Below are positions 46,309 to 55,707 of a DNA stretch of 64,000 nt, piece by piece; position 1 is the first letter of the stretch, and each line of letters starts with the position of its first letter. The notes under the pieces are model-generated. The model searched no databases. It was given only the letters and a program-made list of their open reading frames with translations, and was not told the origin of the DNA. The position numbers and the translations under genes were made by a program. Source of the DNA: Pseudomonadota bacterium (lineage in GTDB: Bacteria > Pseudomonadota > Gammaproteobacteria > Burkholderiales > Rhodocyclaceae); assembly GCA_018262235.1 (NCBI GenBank), contig JAGTRY010000002.1:43431-107430 (forward strand), given 5' to 3'.

Positions 46309-48195
46309 CTAGATGCGGAAATTGGCAAACTGGGCACGCAGATCCAGCGCCATGCGGCTCAGGGCATGCACTTCGTTGGCAGCACGTTGCAGGGCGGCAT
46401 CCGAATGCAGGGTCTGGCTGGTGATCTTCTCCGCAGCCTGGGCCATCGCCGTAGTGGCGGCCAGCTGCTCACGCGTCGATAGCGCAATTTCCTCCATTTT
46501 GGTCACCACACCACTCATGTTCTGGCGGATGCTGGTGATCTTCTCCGCCGCATCCAGTGAGTGATCCGCGCCGCTACGCACGGCCACCAGCGTGTTGTGC
46601 ATGGTGCCCACCGCGCCCTGCGTTTCGGTATGCACGGCCGCAATCATGTCGGTGATCTGCACGGTGGCCTTGCGCGTACGCTCGGCCAGCTTGCGTACCT
46701 CGTCAGCCACTACCGCAAAACCGCGCCCGGTTTCACCGGCACGGGCCGCCTCGATGGCCGCATTGAGCGCCAGCAGATTGGTCTGGTCGGCGATGTCCTT
46801 GATGACTTCGATGATCCCGCTGATTTCATCGGTACGTTTCCCCAGACGGTCCAGCAAGGCAGACAGGGCTTCGACCTCACTGGCCGAGCGGGCGGCCTCA
46901 TCCGACACGTTGCGTACCGTCTTGGCCGATTCAAGCGACAGTGCGTCCGTGCCTTTGACAAGGGTGTCGGCGTCGTGCGAATTGTCCGCAATATGCGATA
47001 TGCTTACCGTGATCTCTTCAATGGCGGCCGCGTTCTGCGTGGTCAACTCCGTCAGGTTCTGGGAAGAATCGGACAGATCCGCCACTTCGCCACTGATCGT
47101 ATCCAGCCCGGCGGCGAGTTGCTCGGATTCGGAGCGGATGCGGCCGAACATGGCGCGCAACTGATCAAGGAAACGATTGAAGGCCTGTGCCGTCTCGGCA
47201 ATCTCGTCATTGCCGTCGATCTCGATCTTGTGAGTCAAATCCCCCCCACCGTTGGCGATATCGACCATGGTGTCGTGAATGTGGCGGATGCTTGAAAGCA
47301 TGCGTGACAGCAACAGGCTGGCCAGCGGGATCACCAGCGCCATGCCGACCAGCAGGATGATCAGTCCCTGCCAGAGCAGATGCGTCAACGGCGCCAGCGC
47401 AGTGGCCTTGTCGACCACCAGCATCAGATACATGTTGGTGCCATCGATGGCATGCACGTGCACATACTTCGTCGCCCCGCCGATCTCCTGCTCGGTCAGG
47501 TGGTCGGCCTTGGCGATCGACTCCAGCGCTGCCACGTCAAACTGTGGCGCAATCTCTGTAGCGGGTTTGGTGATCAACGCATTGTCGCGGTGGACCAGAA
47601 CCTTGCCGTCCTGGCTGATCAGCACGCCATAACCTCCACCAACCAGCTGGATGTCCAGCACGCTCTTCACGATGTCGTCGAGCAGCACATCCGTCCCCAT
47701 GACGCCGAAGAGATTCCCGGCCTTGTGGACCGGCGCCACGAAGGAAATCACCAGTTTCTTGGTCGACATATCCACGTAGGGCTCGGTCATCCTCGTTCCC
47801 GAAGCACCCACGGAATCCTTGTACCACGGACGGCTCGTCGGATCGTAGCCCGGCGGTAACTGCATGTCATGGTCGGTGATCATCTGCTTGTCTGGCGTCC
47901 CCAGGTAAGCAGCCTGAAAGTTGCCCGCCTTGGCGGTCTGCACGATGGCCGGCAGCGGAGACTCTGCCGCTTCGATGGCCTGTACGCCTGCCGTGACCAA
48001 TCCGGTACGGATGCCTACCCATTGCTGGATCAGCTCGCTGACGCCCGCATCCACAGCATCCACCTCGTTAGAGATGGCGATATTGATCAACTGATTCCGC
48101 ATCTGGAAATAACTACCAATGGAAATCGAGAGCGTGACCAGAGCCACCAGAACCAGAATGGCGCCAGTCAGCTTGGCGCGCAGGGACAGTTTCAT
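46309..48195 (-). CDS. Methyl-accepting chemotaxis protein with dCache sensor
   Basis: A 628-residue chemoreceptor. Helices near 7-30 and 275-300 enclose a dCache_1 sensor ([13 protein letters not shown] and [22 protein letters not shown] are typical). A HAMP domain with [17 protein letters not shown] leads to the signalling domain with [20 protein letters not shown]. The start at 48195 has an excellent AAGGAG 9 bases upstream, so the longer frame to 48342 is rejected. Such dCache sensors often bind amino acids or other small organic acids. Confidence 0.94.
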   Translation of the reverse strand: MKLSLRAKLTGAILVLVALVTLSISIGSYFQMRNQLINIAISNEVDAVDAGVSELIQQWVGIRTGLVTAGVQAIEAAESPLPAIVQTAKAGNFQAAYLGTPDKQMITDHDMQLPPGYDPTSRPWYKDSVGASGTRMTEPYVDMSTKKLVISFVAPVHKAGNLFGVMGTDVLLDDIVKSVLDIQLVGGGYGVLISQDGKVLVHRDNALITKPATEIAPQFDVAALESIAKADHLTEQEIGGATKYVHVHAIDGTNMYLMLVVDKATALAPLTHLLWQGLIILLVGMALVIPLASLLLSRMLSSIRHIHDTMVDIANGGGDLTHKIEIDGNDEIAETAQAFNRFLDQLRAMFGRIRSESEQLAAGLDTISGEVADLSDSSQNLTELTTQNAAAIEEITVSISHIADNSHDADTLVKGTDALSLESAKTVRNVSDEAARSASEVEALSALLDRLGKRTDEISGIIEVIKDIADQTNLLALNAAIEAARAGETGRGFAVVADEVRKLAERTRKATVQITDMIAAVHTETQGAVGTMHNTLVAVRSGADHSLDAAEKITSIRQNMSGVVTKMEEIALSTREQLAATTAMAQAAEKITSQTLHSDAALQRAANEVHALSRMALDLRAQFANFRI

Positions 48196-48747
48196 TTGTT
48201 GCTCCTTGATGCCAAAAAGAAAATCGGTGGCTCTCGCGCTCAGCCAGACGATCCAGCGCAGTTTCATTGACTTGCACAGTCGGCACATTCCGCCATCAGC
48301 GGCAATCTGCCTGGAATCGTTTTGCTGCATTTTGTTCAGCACGCCACGGGATAACCCATGAGCCCTAAGAGTCTTCTCGGCGACAACAAGGATTTCTGAA
48401 AAAGAAAAATGTGATGGATCTAATACTTTGGTTTATGCCTCACAACAAGGCAGAAACCTCATCGAAAACATCAGGGCATCAAGCAGACAGGTTGCGGAAA
48501 ACACAATGGAATGCACAAGAATCGCGCAGACACTGCCCCAAAACGGAAATCACGCAGGAAACAAAAAATAACGAAGAAGACAAAACGCAACGCACTCACC
48601 CGGCTTTCCCGAAGGCGCGAGCACACGCTTCCAGACATCACCATCACTGATTCTGCCCCGGGTCGGGACTCCGATCCGCCCGGGGAGAAAGGTGAGAAGC
48701 ACAGCCCCCGCAGAACAGGGGGATGAAGAATGAAAGCCGCCTCGGCC
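48196..48747. other. Intergenic region between a chemoreceptor and a lipoprotein gene
   Basis: 552 bp, AT-richer on the left side. It must hold the promoter of the chemoreceptor gene (minus). CCCCCGCAGAACAGGGGG at 48705-48722 is a hairpin just beyond the lipoprotein stop and could end that transcript, though a T-tract is absent. No gene is supported. Confidence 0.4.
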
Positions 48748-50889
48748 TTATGGTACCCAGCGATACACCATGAACTTGCCTCCGCCATTCTCTTCGGCGG
48801 TGATCACGCGTGAGCCATCTGCCATCTTGCGCACCTGGATGCCGATCCGCATATCAAAATTGCCGGCAAAGTGATTGGTCTCGGCCCCCGGCACGATCCA
48901 GCCGACCTTGTGGCCATCGACCATGCTGTAGACCGTGATTTCGCCGCGGACTTTGGCATCGGGGCCATTGTCGATGTAGCCCACATAGAGGTAGTCCACG
49001 TCCGCCGCAAAGACATTAGGCAGGACCATCTTGCTGGTATCAGTCTGCAGGATGTCCGGATTCGACACCCCGAGAGAGTTGTAGCCCAGATCCAGTTTGA
49101 ACCTCAGCGTCGGCGTGGTCGACTTGAGATGACCATCGATGACATAGAGGTTGTAGGAGTAATAATCCCCTGTTGCCATGACGGCCGTATCCGTTGCCGC
49201 CAGATAGCGCATATGGCCCGTAGAGACACCTTGGTCAGCCGTCGGTATCAGGGAGATCGGGATATCGACAAACTTCGGCGTGCTGCCACTGAAGGGCACG
49301 CCATTAGCATCGATGCTGCCAAAGGGAATGACCAGATTGCCACCTTCGCGGAACGCATTGTTGTGCACGTTCAGTTTTCCGGCCACCCAGACATTGCCAT
49401 TGTCATCGACATCGATACCGGCCGCGTACGGAAAAGGCATCTGGACATCCGAGAATTCCCCGGTATCCACGACGCCATTCCCGTTAGTGTCCCGCCAGAC
49501 CTGGCGACGATTCTTGTTGGCGTCCGCATCACCGTCCCAGGCAGGCTCCTTGCCCTGTGTCCAGGCAGCCCCCCGCTGATTCGATGCGATGCCGAAGATC
49601 GCTGCCGGGATGGCGATCTCACTGTTTGCTTCAAAGCGGAAAACCGCCACGAATTGGCCATACATATTGCTGGTGAAAAGGAATTTCTTGCCGTTGATGA
49701 CGCGCACAAACGCGATCTCGTTGGCCGTCAGCAAGCGCTGATCGCCCGGAAAACGGAAGGGGTCCAGCGTGACAGCGGCTTGTTTCCAGCTCTTGCCCGG
49801 TACCTTACTGTAATCCATTTCATAACGCTGGGCGGCTGTATAGATACTGGTTCCGTTACTGCTGGGATCGATATCGGGGGCGTGCATGAAGATGCCTTTG
49901 ACATTCCACAGTGCGGTGCCAGAACTATCGAAGACACGGACATCCGTTCCACCCTGTACCTGACCTGGGATGCCGCTGGTACCGACGATGATCTCACCGT
50001 TGTCCCCAAAACCGACACCACGTGGCCCCCAGAAGCGCTTCTCGCCTGCCAGACCTTTGGTAGGCCCGGCGAAAACTCCGCCAGTATCGCCAAAGGTCGT
50101 CACTTGTGTCGGCGTGCCCGTGCTTGGAACATTGAAGATCTTGAAGTTCTGATCCGGACCATTGTCGGCAATCCACAAACGACCCGTACCATCAAAGCTA
50201 ACCCCGGTTGGATAGGCCACGCTGGTGATGGTGCGTCCGTCACTAAGCTTCACGTAAGGCAGATTGCTCGAGAAACTGCTCAGGGGCAGTCCTTGGTCTT
50301 CGGCATTTTGCTGTTCATAGCTCAGGTCTGACGCATGGGCAATGCTAGCCGTAATACCGTTGTAGGTCGTACTGTCGAACACAATACCGGGCCAGCCTGT
50401 ATCCGTGTGAGCCTGGTAGTAAAACTCGCCCTTAGTCACCCGCTTGCCGGCAGAATAGCCACCATCGCCCCAATTGGTTTCATCCCAGTAGCTCTTGGTG
50501 ATGACCAGCGGCGCCAAATCGGGATTGCCCAGTTGGGACTTCTTCAGCACAGCAATATCGACAACGAAATTGCTGATGGCATCGCCATTGGCTAATGAAC
50601 TGCCACCGCCACCGGTATTGCCTCCCCAGTGATTCACTACGCTCAGCAGTGTGGCAGCACCGCCCCCTGACCCGGAGCTGCTTGAAGACGATGAGGACGA
50701 GCTTGAACTGCTCGAAGCGCTGACGCCACCAGACGAGGACGAAGACGAGGACGTTGTTGCGGACGTTCCGCCACTGCTGGAACCAGCCCCCCCACCGCTG
50801 CCACTACCACCACCGCCGCCACAAGCCACCAGTAACAAGGCCAGCATCACCACAGACATGCCGGTTTTGCAGGAAATGAATTTACGCAT
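48748..50889 (-). CDS. Polyserine-linker lipoprotein with beta-propeller-like repeats
   Basis: A 713-residue predicted lipoprotein. The lipobox is LLLVACGGG, with lipidated Cys near residue 23. A Gly/Ser-rich linker of about 55 residues with long Ser runs follows. The remaining part contains repeated NHL/SMP-30-like blades (GVSFDGTGRLWIADNGP; GVGFGDNGEIIVGTSG; GIDVDDNGNVWVAGK), consistent with a beta-propeller. A DTNGNGVVDTGEF segment resembles a dockerin/EF-hand calcium loop. Polyserine linkers typify surface carbohydrate-active proteins of plant-polymer degraders. The function is not determined. Confidence 0.85.
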   Translation of the reverse strand: MRKFISCKTGMSVVMLALLLVACGGGGGSGSGGGAGSSSGGTSATTSSSSSSSGGVSASSSSSSSSSSSSSSGSGGGAATLLSVVNHWGGNTGGGGSSLANGDAISNFVVDIAVLKKSQLGNPDLAPLVITKSYWDETNWGDGGYSAGKRVTKGEFYYQAHTDTGWPGIVFDSTTYNGITASIAHASDLSYEQQNAEDQGLPLSSFSSNLPYVKLSDGRTITSVAYPTGVSFDGTGRLWIADNGPDQNFKIFNVPSTGTPTQVTTFGDTGGVFAGPTKGLAGEKRFWGPRGVGFGDNGEIIVGTSGIPGQVQGGTDVRVFDSSGTALWNVKGIFMHAPDIDPSSNGTSIYTAAQRYEMDYSKVPGKSWKQAAVTLDPFRFPGDQRLLTANEIAFVRVINGKKFLFTSNMYGQFVAVFRFEANSEIAIPAAIFGIASNQRGAAWTQGKEPAWDGDADANKNRRQVWRDTNGNGVVDTGEFSDVQMPFPYAAGIDVDDNGNVWVAGKLNVHNNAFREGGNLVIPFGSIDANGVPFSGSTPKFVDIPISLIPTADQGVSTGHMRYLAATDTAVMATGDYYSYNLYVIDGHLKSTTPTLRFKLDLGYNSLGVSNPDILQTDTSKMVLPNVFAADVDYLYVGYIDNGPDAKVRGEITVYSMVDGHKVGWIVPGAETNHFAGNFDMRIGIQVRKMADGSRVITAEENGGGKFMVYRWVP

Positions 50890-50912
50890 GATCTATCCCT
50901 CGGTTGATAACG

Positions 50913-52589
50913 CTACTGGCTGATTTGAGCCGCGCGCGCATTGCTGTATATCGTTGGAAAAATCGAAATCGCCTTCGCGCCCAAAGCGTCGTAACCCGGG
51001 GCGTTTGGATGGGTCCAGTCGTTGGTGTATTTGGAAAGCATGGATGGCCCAACGGTGCTGGTGTCATTGATGGCATCATGCAAATCCAGCAATTGCGTGC
51101 CATAACGCTGTTTGGCCCAATCCAGCAGGTTTTTCACCAGCCCGGTGTTTTCACTGCTGAGATTCATGTTTGTCCCGGTAATGAAGGCCGGGATAAAGAG
51201 ACGCCCCAGACTTTTTGCAGCCGTTTCAGCATCCAGCGTGTTTTGCTTCATGGCATCGATCCGCGCCTGCGTGCTATGCACCCCATCGGCAAACCCGTTC
51301 GGCGAATAGATGCTGTAGACCATGGCCGTCGCTCCATGGGTATCCGCTCTCGCCAGGCCTTTCCAGCGCGCCAGATACTGTTCAGGGGTGAATCCGGATA
51401 GGCCGAAATTGACGATGCTGAAACTGGCTGTGCTGCCAGATCCCATTGCCCGCAGCATCCTTCCTGTAGTGCCGTCGATACCCACGGTCTGCTCACCATC
51501 TGCATAGCCCTGCATGATGGAATCACCGACAAACTCGATCAGCGGCAAGGCACGGGCCGCCTTGAAGCGATAGCCAAGGATCGGAATGGAAGAGACGTAA
51601 TCCTTGCCATACGCAGCGAACGTCCCCCCGGGATTAGGTGTCAGCACCCACGTGGTGCTTGCCGCAGGCGTTGTCACACAATCCCCTTCCGCGCGGCCGA
51701 AACCATCTGCAGGCGCAAAATTCCACCAGTCACTGGTGCCCAGCAACTCCCGCCGCAAAGCGACGAGCGAGGCGATGGGATTGAGCTTGTGATCCGTGTA
51801 ACTGCGCCCACCAGAAAAGGTCCGGGCGTATTTTGCTGTGGCACGGGACGGCAACCAGATGCGCCAGACGACGTCGACGTTCTCATTGGCCTGTAGTGCG
51901 GGCGAGAAACTCACCAGATCCGTCCAGGCCAGACCGGTTCCATCCACATCAGCGCGCACCGGCAGATCGCTGGCGCCACCGACGGTGACCTGAACCCAAC
52001 CCGTTCGTGCATTCCCCGTAACGACGTTGTTTGCAACGCCATTGTTGGTCGGCAGAAGATCGGCGTTACCGTTGCTGGAGATTCCGATCAGCATTTTGGC
52101 GCCGCGAACCTGGCTGCTGGTGAGGTTGCCAAGCAATAGCTGGATACCGCTGATGGATTCCTTGTTCCAGGGCTTGAAAGCTCCGCGATAAGTGCGCCCT
52201 GCTGCCGGGATATCCCCTTCGTCGGGCTCTTCATCCTGCATCATTCCGGAGAAGACGGTCTGGAAATAGGCTTGCGAACCAGATCCGGACGAGCTTGATG
52301 AACTACTTGAACTACTTGAACTACTTGAACTACTTGAACTGCTTGAACTGCTTGAACTCGACGAACTGGAACTGCTCGAACCCGAGCTCGAAGACGAGGA
52401 ACTGGACGACAGCCCCCCCGAAGACGAGCCGGATGAAGAACTGGACAAGGATGTGGCAGGTGTCGCGCTACCACTGGTGCCCCCTCCGCCACCGCCACCA
52501 CCACCACCACCACCACACGCGGCAAGGATCAAGCAAACGAGCATGGCATGGACATGCAGAATTCGTATGTAGAACGTTGCAGACATCAT
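50913..52589 (-). CDS. Polyserine-linker SGNH-hydrolase lipoprotein
   Basis: A 558-residue predicted lipoprotein. The signal peptide ends in the lipobox LILAACGGG, followed by a Gly tract and a polyserine linker of about 65 residues. The C-terminal domain is an SGNH/GDSL hydrolase: block I is VEFVGDSIMQGYADG with nucleophile Ser, and block V is YTNDWTHPNAPGYDALG with Asp and His. An N-terminal accessory beta-domain (about 120-290) precedes it. Deacetylation of a polysaccharide or ester cleavage at the cell surface is likely. The start at 52589 has a GGGGA element upstream; a longer frame to 52730 is less likely. It is 23 bp upstream of the propeller lipoprotein, so both are probably one operon. 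Confidence 0.87.
   Translation of the reverse strand: MMSATFYIRILHVHAMLVCLILAACGGGGGGGGGGGGTSGSATPATSLSSSSSGSSSGGLSSSSSSSSSGSSSSSSSSSSSSSSSSSSSSSSSSSSSSSSSGSGSQAYFQTVFSGMMQDEEPDEGDIPAAGRTYRGAFKPWNKESISGIQLLLGNLTSSQVRGAKMLIGISSNGNADLLPTNNGVANNVVTGNARTGWVQVTVGGASDLPVRADVDGTGLAWTDLVSFSPALQANENVDVVWRIWLPSRATAKYARTFSGGRSYTDHKLNPIASLVALRRELLGTSDWWNFAPADGFGRAEGDCVTTPAASTTWVLTPNPGGTFAAYGKDYVSSIPILGYRFKAARALPLIEFVGDSIMQGYADGEQTVGIDGTTGRMLRAMGSGSTASFSIVNFGLSGFTPEQYLARWKGLARADTHGATAMVYSIYSPNGFADGVHSTQARIDAMKQNTLDAETAAKSLGRLFIPAFITGTNMNLSSENTGLVKNLLDWAKQRYGTQLLDLHDAINDTSTVGPSMLSKYTNDWTHPNAPGYDALGAKAISIFPTIYSNARAAQISQ
52301..52354 (-). repeat. 9-bp tandem repeat coding part of the polyserine linker
   Basis: Six 9-bp units on the plus strand: four perfect AACTACTTG, then two AACTGCTTG. 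On the coding strand each gives three Ser codons. The unit is a multiple of three, so slippage would alter linker length but not the frame. Confidence 0.85.
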
Positions 52590-52713
52590 TTCATTTCCCC
52601 GGATTCTGTTGTTACGGTCAGTACCATCCCATCTGCTTCGATTCGGATGACACGACTCACCGCGATACGGCTGATTCAATCTCTGGCAGCGGGCCCGGAA
52701 CAGATCACGCACA

Positions 52714-52768
52714 ATTTGTAAGAAAAACACTTACAAATATTCCGCAAACAGACTGACAAAATTTGTCA
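52714..52768. promoter_or_regulatory. Two adjacent perfect palindromes upstream of the lipoprotein operon
   Basis: ATTTGTAAG and CTTACAAAT (52714-52722 and 52730-52738) flank a 7-base spacer. TGACAAAATTTGTCA (52754-52768) follows 15 bp further on. Both share a TTTGT/ACAAA core and lie about 125-180 bp before the SGNH start. They look like paired operator sites for a dimeric regulator. The regulator is not identified. Confidence 0.55.
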
Positions 52769-53310
52769 CTCGTACGAATATTCGCCAAGCGTCTTGCCAA
52801 ACGGAGGAAATACCTCATGCGCAATTGGTCCAGCCTAAAAGCCACGCTGCCAAAGGGTTTGGCCATACGGATGGGAACCTCCAGGATCCGTGCAGCCCCC
52901 AAACCGGTTCGTCCTGTTTGGGCCCTGCCTTCATCTCGCACAAGGCGTACCACGACCGTTCATCGGCATGGCATAAGCACAAGATGGATATCAGGGGAAA
53001 GACCAGCTGCTGGCGGTTTTGTGGCACCAAGACGTTGGAATTTCCATTCGTCTGGAACGCTCGCGAGAAAGGGCGCCGGAACTCAGTGGTTGGTATTGAG
53101 GGATGGACGCAACCGCAGGGAAACCATGTCCTGAAAGGCTGTCCACGAACTGACAATTGCCGTCACAAAATGACAGACAACTCGGTGATATTCAGAATGA
53201 ACAGGGCGCCGCGCGGTGACAGGCAGGGGAATGAACCTGTACGCCGGAATCGTCTCAAGCCAGGAACAGGTGCCCGTCTGGAATGATCACGGAGGATCGG
53301 GCGAGCAATG

Positions 53311-53335
53311 AAAAAGCCTCCATTGCGGAGGCTTT
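53311..53335 (-). terminator. Rho-independent terminator after the cupin gene
   Basis: Reading on the minus strand, AAAGCCTCC pairs with GGAGGCTTT around a 5-base loop (GCAAT), and the 3' arm runs into a T5 tract. It lies 15 bases beyond the cupin stop. Confidence 0.85.
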
Positions 53336-53349
53336 CGGTGATAACGCGA

Positions 53350-53676
53350 TTACTTCTTCAGGAAATCTTCGCGCAGCGGGGTAAAGGTGTCGATGAGCGA
53401 CCCCGCTTTTTTGCATACACAGCCGTGCATGATGTTCGGCTTTTTGTAGAGCGTGTCACCGGCCTTCACGATCTTGACCTCGTCACCGATGGTAAATTCG
53501 AATTCACCGGAATGAACATAAGTCAGTTGCTCGTGAGGATGGCTGTGCAGCGCACCAACGGCATTCTCTTCAAAAAACCATTGAACCTGCATCAACGTAC
53601 CGCCATAGGCGAGGATCTGACGCTTTGCACCATTGCCCATGTCCTGGATCGGACATTCATCATTGAAAACAAACAC
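53350..53676 (-). CDS. Small cupin-domain protein
   Basis: A 108-residue single-domain cupin. The metal-binding motif is HSHPHEQLTYVHSGEFEF and the second half contains GDTLYKKPNIMHGC, a conserved His. The start is the GTG at 53676, which has an AAGGAG element 8 bases before it; the frame extends to 53730 but the extra residues are not family-like. Cupins of this size are often sugar- or acid-binding or metal-dependent isomerases. No pathway assignment is possible. A terminator follows immediately. Confidence 0.85.
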   Translation of the reverse strand: MFVFNDECPIQDMGNGAKRQILAYGGTLMQVQWFFEENAVGALHSHPHEQLTYVHSGEFEFTIGDEVKIVKAGDTLYKKPNIMHGCVCKKAGSLIDTFTPLREDFLKK

Positions 53677-54099
53677 TGGATTCTCCTTGCGACAAAATAC
53701 GGGGGTCTGCGGATGATACATGAAGCGCACGCGGCTCCCATCAAACCGCAGAGGGAAAGATCCACCGGAATGGCGGACCTGAGGGCCTGCACCATCTTGA
53801 ATACCTGTCTCGCGAAAGGCTTGCCGATCACGGCCTCGCAGGCAGAGCCCCCTGCGTCACGGCACGCATTGTCGGAGAGAGAATCCACCAGCCAGATAAT
53901 GCCAAATGAATCCAATCCTCGGAGTCACCAGAAACCCCGGGGAGATTCCGAAGGGCACGAGGTGCCGGGCAAGAATGCCGCGATGCGCAGCAATCGAAAA
54001 TGCAGTGGGTAGCGGGCAGCGCGTGTACCACAGCCCGGCGGATGTCTCTGGCATGATGATTCCTGATGAGTTCGCGTCCATTCTGCGGGCAAAGCCGGC
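53677..54099. other. Intergenic region between the sulfonate-type ABC operon and the cupin
   Basis: 423 bp with no supported gene, hairpin or clear promoter. Both neighbouring genes read leftward. Confidence 0.4.
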
Positions 54100-54840
54100 T
54101 CAGGCACTGGCCGCGATACGTTGTGGCAGCAGGTCTTCGAGCAACAATGCCTTGAGCGCCTGGAAATCGGCAGAGGTCCGCTCACGCGGCCAGGGCAACG
54201 AAACCGTCAGGTCTCGCTGCAAGCTAGCGGGCGGCCCCCGGAAAACCAGCACGCGATCCGAGAGTACGAGAGCCTCTTCGATATCGTGTGTGATCAGCAG
54301 GATGGCAGGCCCCTCCTCGCCAACGATCTCGATGAGATGCTCCTGCATGCGGATGCGGGTCAGCGGATCGAGTGAGCCAAAGGGTTCGTCGAGCAACAGC
54401 AATTTCGGTGCCCCGACCAGGGCACGGGCCAGACCGACCCGCTGGGCCATGCCGCCGGACAATTGCTTGGGCAGCGCCTGCGCAAAGCGGGTCAGGCCGA
54501 CCTTGGCCAGCACGGCTGAAACAGCCTGTCTGCGCTGGTCGGCCTCCCAGTCCCAGACAGCAAGTTCCACATTCTTTTCGACACTCAGCCAGGGCATCAG
54601 ACGCGGCTCCTGGAAGGCAACCGAGACACGCGGATCAGGGCCTGTGATGGGTTCGCCATCCAGCGTGATCCGGCCTGCCGAGGGAGATTCCAGCCCGGCC
54701 ACCAGACGCAGCAAGGTACTCTTGCCACAACCGCTGGGGCCGACGACCGACACGATGCGTTCGTTTTCAGTCGAGAAGCTGAGTGGCCCCAACGCCGCGA
54801 AGGCGCCAAAGTGTTTTTTCAGATTGCTGATGTGGATCAT
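54100..54840 (-). CDS. ABC transporter ATP-binding protein (SsuB/TauB type)
   Basis: A 246-residue ATPase. Walker A is GPSGCGKST, the Q-loop is AFQEPRLMPW, the signature is LSGGMAQRVGLARAL, Walker B is LLLLDEPFGSLD and the switch His is ITHD. The Q-loop and D-loop sequences match the nitrate/sulfonate/taurine subfamily. The ATG at 54840 follows a GGAG element. It is the last gene of the four-gene operon running leftward from 57782. Confidence 0.94.
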   Translation of the reverse strand: MIHISNLKKHFGAFAALGPLSFSTENERIVSVVGPSGCGKSTLLRLVAGLESPSAGRITLDGEPITGPDPRVSVAFQEPRLMPWLSVEKNVELAVWDWEADQRRQAVSAVLAKVGLTRFAQALPKQLSGGMAQRVGLARALVGAPKLLLLDEPFGSLDPLTRIRMQEHLIEIVGEEGPAILLITHDIEEALVLSDRVLVFRGPPASLQRDLTVSLPWPRERTSADFQALKALLLEDLLPQRIAASA

Positions 54841-54856
54841 GTCGGGCTGCTCCTGC

Positions 54857-55693
54857 TTAATCCTGTGCCAGCGTGTCCTGCCAGCGCAGGATTCGGCGGG
54901 CAACACATTCGAGCACCCAGTCGGTCGTCTTGCCTGCCAGCGCGAACACGATCATGCAGGCCATCACGACATGCGGGCGACCGGTCATTTCGCCATCGAG
55001 CAGTACATAACCGATGCCACTGGATGCGCCAAGCAGCTCGGCAGCCACCACCACCATCCACGCCACCCCCATCGATTGGCGCAAACCCACGAACAGGAAA
55101 GGCAAGGCATTGGGCAACAGGATGCGCTGCACCAGCAGGCGCCCCTTGAGTCGATAGACCTGGCCGACCTCAATCAGCTTGCGATCGGCACGCACGATGC
55201 CGGACATGAAGTTCAGATAGGTCGGGAAGAAAGCGGCCTTGGCAATCAACGCGACCTTGGAACCTTCATCGATACCCAGCCAGAGGATGAAGAGGGGAAT
55301 CCAGGCCAAGCCGGGAATGGTGCGCAAGGCTTGCAGAAGCGGATCCAGCAGCGCACGCCAGCGTGCCGAATACCCCGTCAGCGCCCCCAGCACGATGGCT
55401 ACGGAAACGCCCGCAGCAAACCCCAGCAGCACACGCTGTGCCGAAATCGAAAGATTCTCCGCAAGCTTCCCTGAAAGCGCCATGTCATAGATTTCACCCA
55501 GCACCTGGGTGGGCGTGGGTAACAAGGTCGGATCCACCAGCGCAAGCTGGCCGATGATCTGCCAGACTGCCAGAATCACCACAGGCACAATCAAGGGCAA
55601 AACGAACTGGCGCCCCACGAGAAGCTTGTGCTGGTGCTGCACACCGACGTCCATCGGTTCAGTGCGCAACCACTTGAGGATCAGCTCCGCCAT
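54857..55693 (-). CDS. ABC transporter permease (SsuC/TauC type)
   Basis: A 278-residue inner-membrane protein with about six helices. The EAA-like coupling loop is EVGQVYRLKGRLLVQRILLP, and the C-terminal half contains AWMVVVAAELLGASSGIGYV, typical of the nitrate/sulfonate permease family. It is in frame-close spacing (16 bp) with the ATPase and 14 bp after the binding protein. Confidence 0.93.
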   Translation of the reverse strand: MAELILKWLRTEPMDVGVQHQHKLLVGRQFVLPLIVPVVILAVWQIIGQLALVDPTLLPTPTQVLGEIYDMALSGKLAENLSISAQRVLLGFAAGVSVAIVLGALTGYSARWRALLDPLLQALRTIPGLAWIPLFILWLGIDEGSKVALIAKAAFFPTYLNFMSGIVRADRKLIEVGQVYRLKGRLLVQRILLPNALPFLFVGLRQSMGVAWMVVVAAELLGASSGIGYVLLDGEMTGRPHVVMACMIVFALAGKTTDWVLECVARRILRWQDTLAQD

Positions 55694-55707
55694 GATTTGC
55701 AGTCCGC

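Larger units (their letters stand above)
52590..53349. other. Intergenic region upstream of the SGNH lipoprotein gene
   Basis: 760 bp without a supported gene. It holds the palindromes at 52714-52768 and the cupin terminator near 53311. Plus-strand open frames of 123-153 codons here have no recognisable domain or ribosome site and are treated as noise. Confidence 0.4.

Noticed and set aside
52301..52354. On/off phase-variation switch
   Set aside because: The repeat unit is 9 bp, so copy changes stay in frame and cannot switch the gene off.
52295..52756. A 153-codon plus-strand frame starting with repeated NYL units
   Set aside because: The repeats are the reverse complement of the polyserine linker; the downstream part has no domain.
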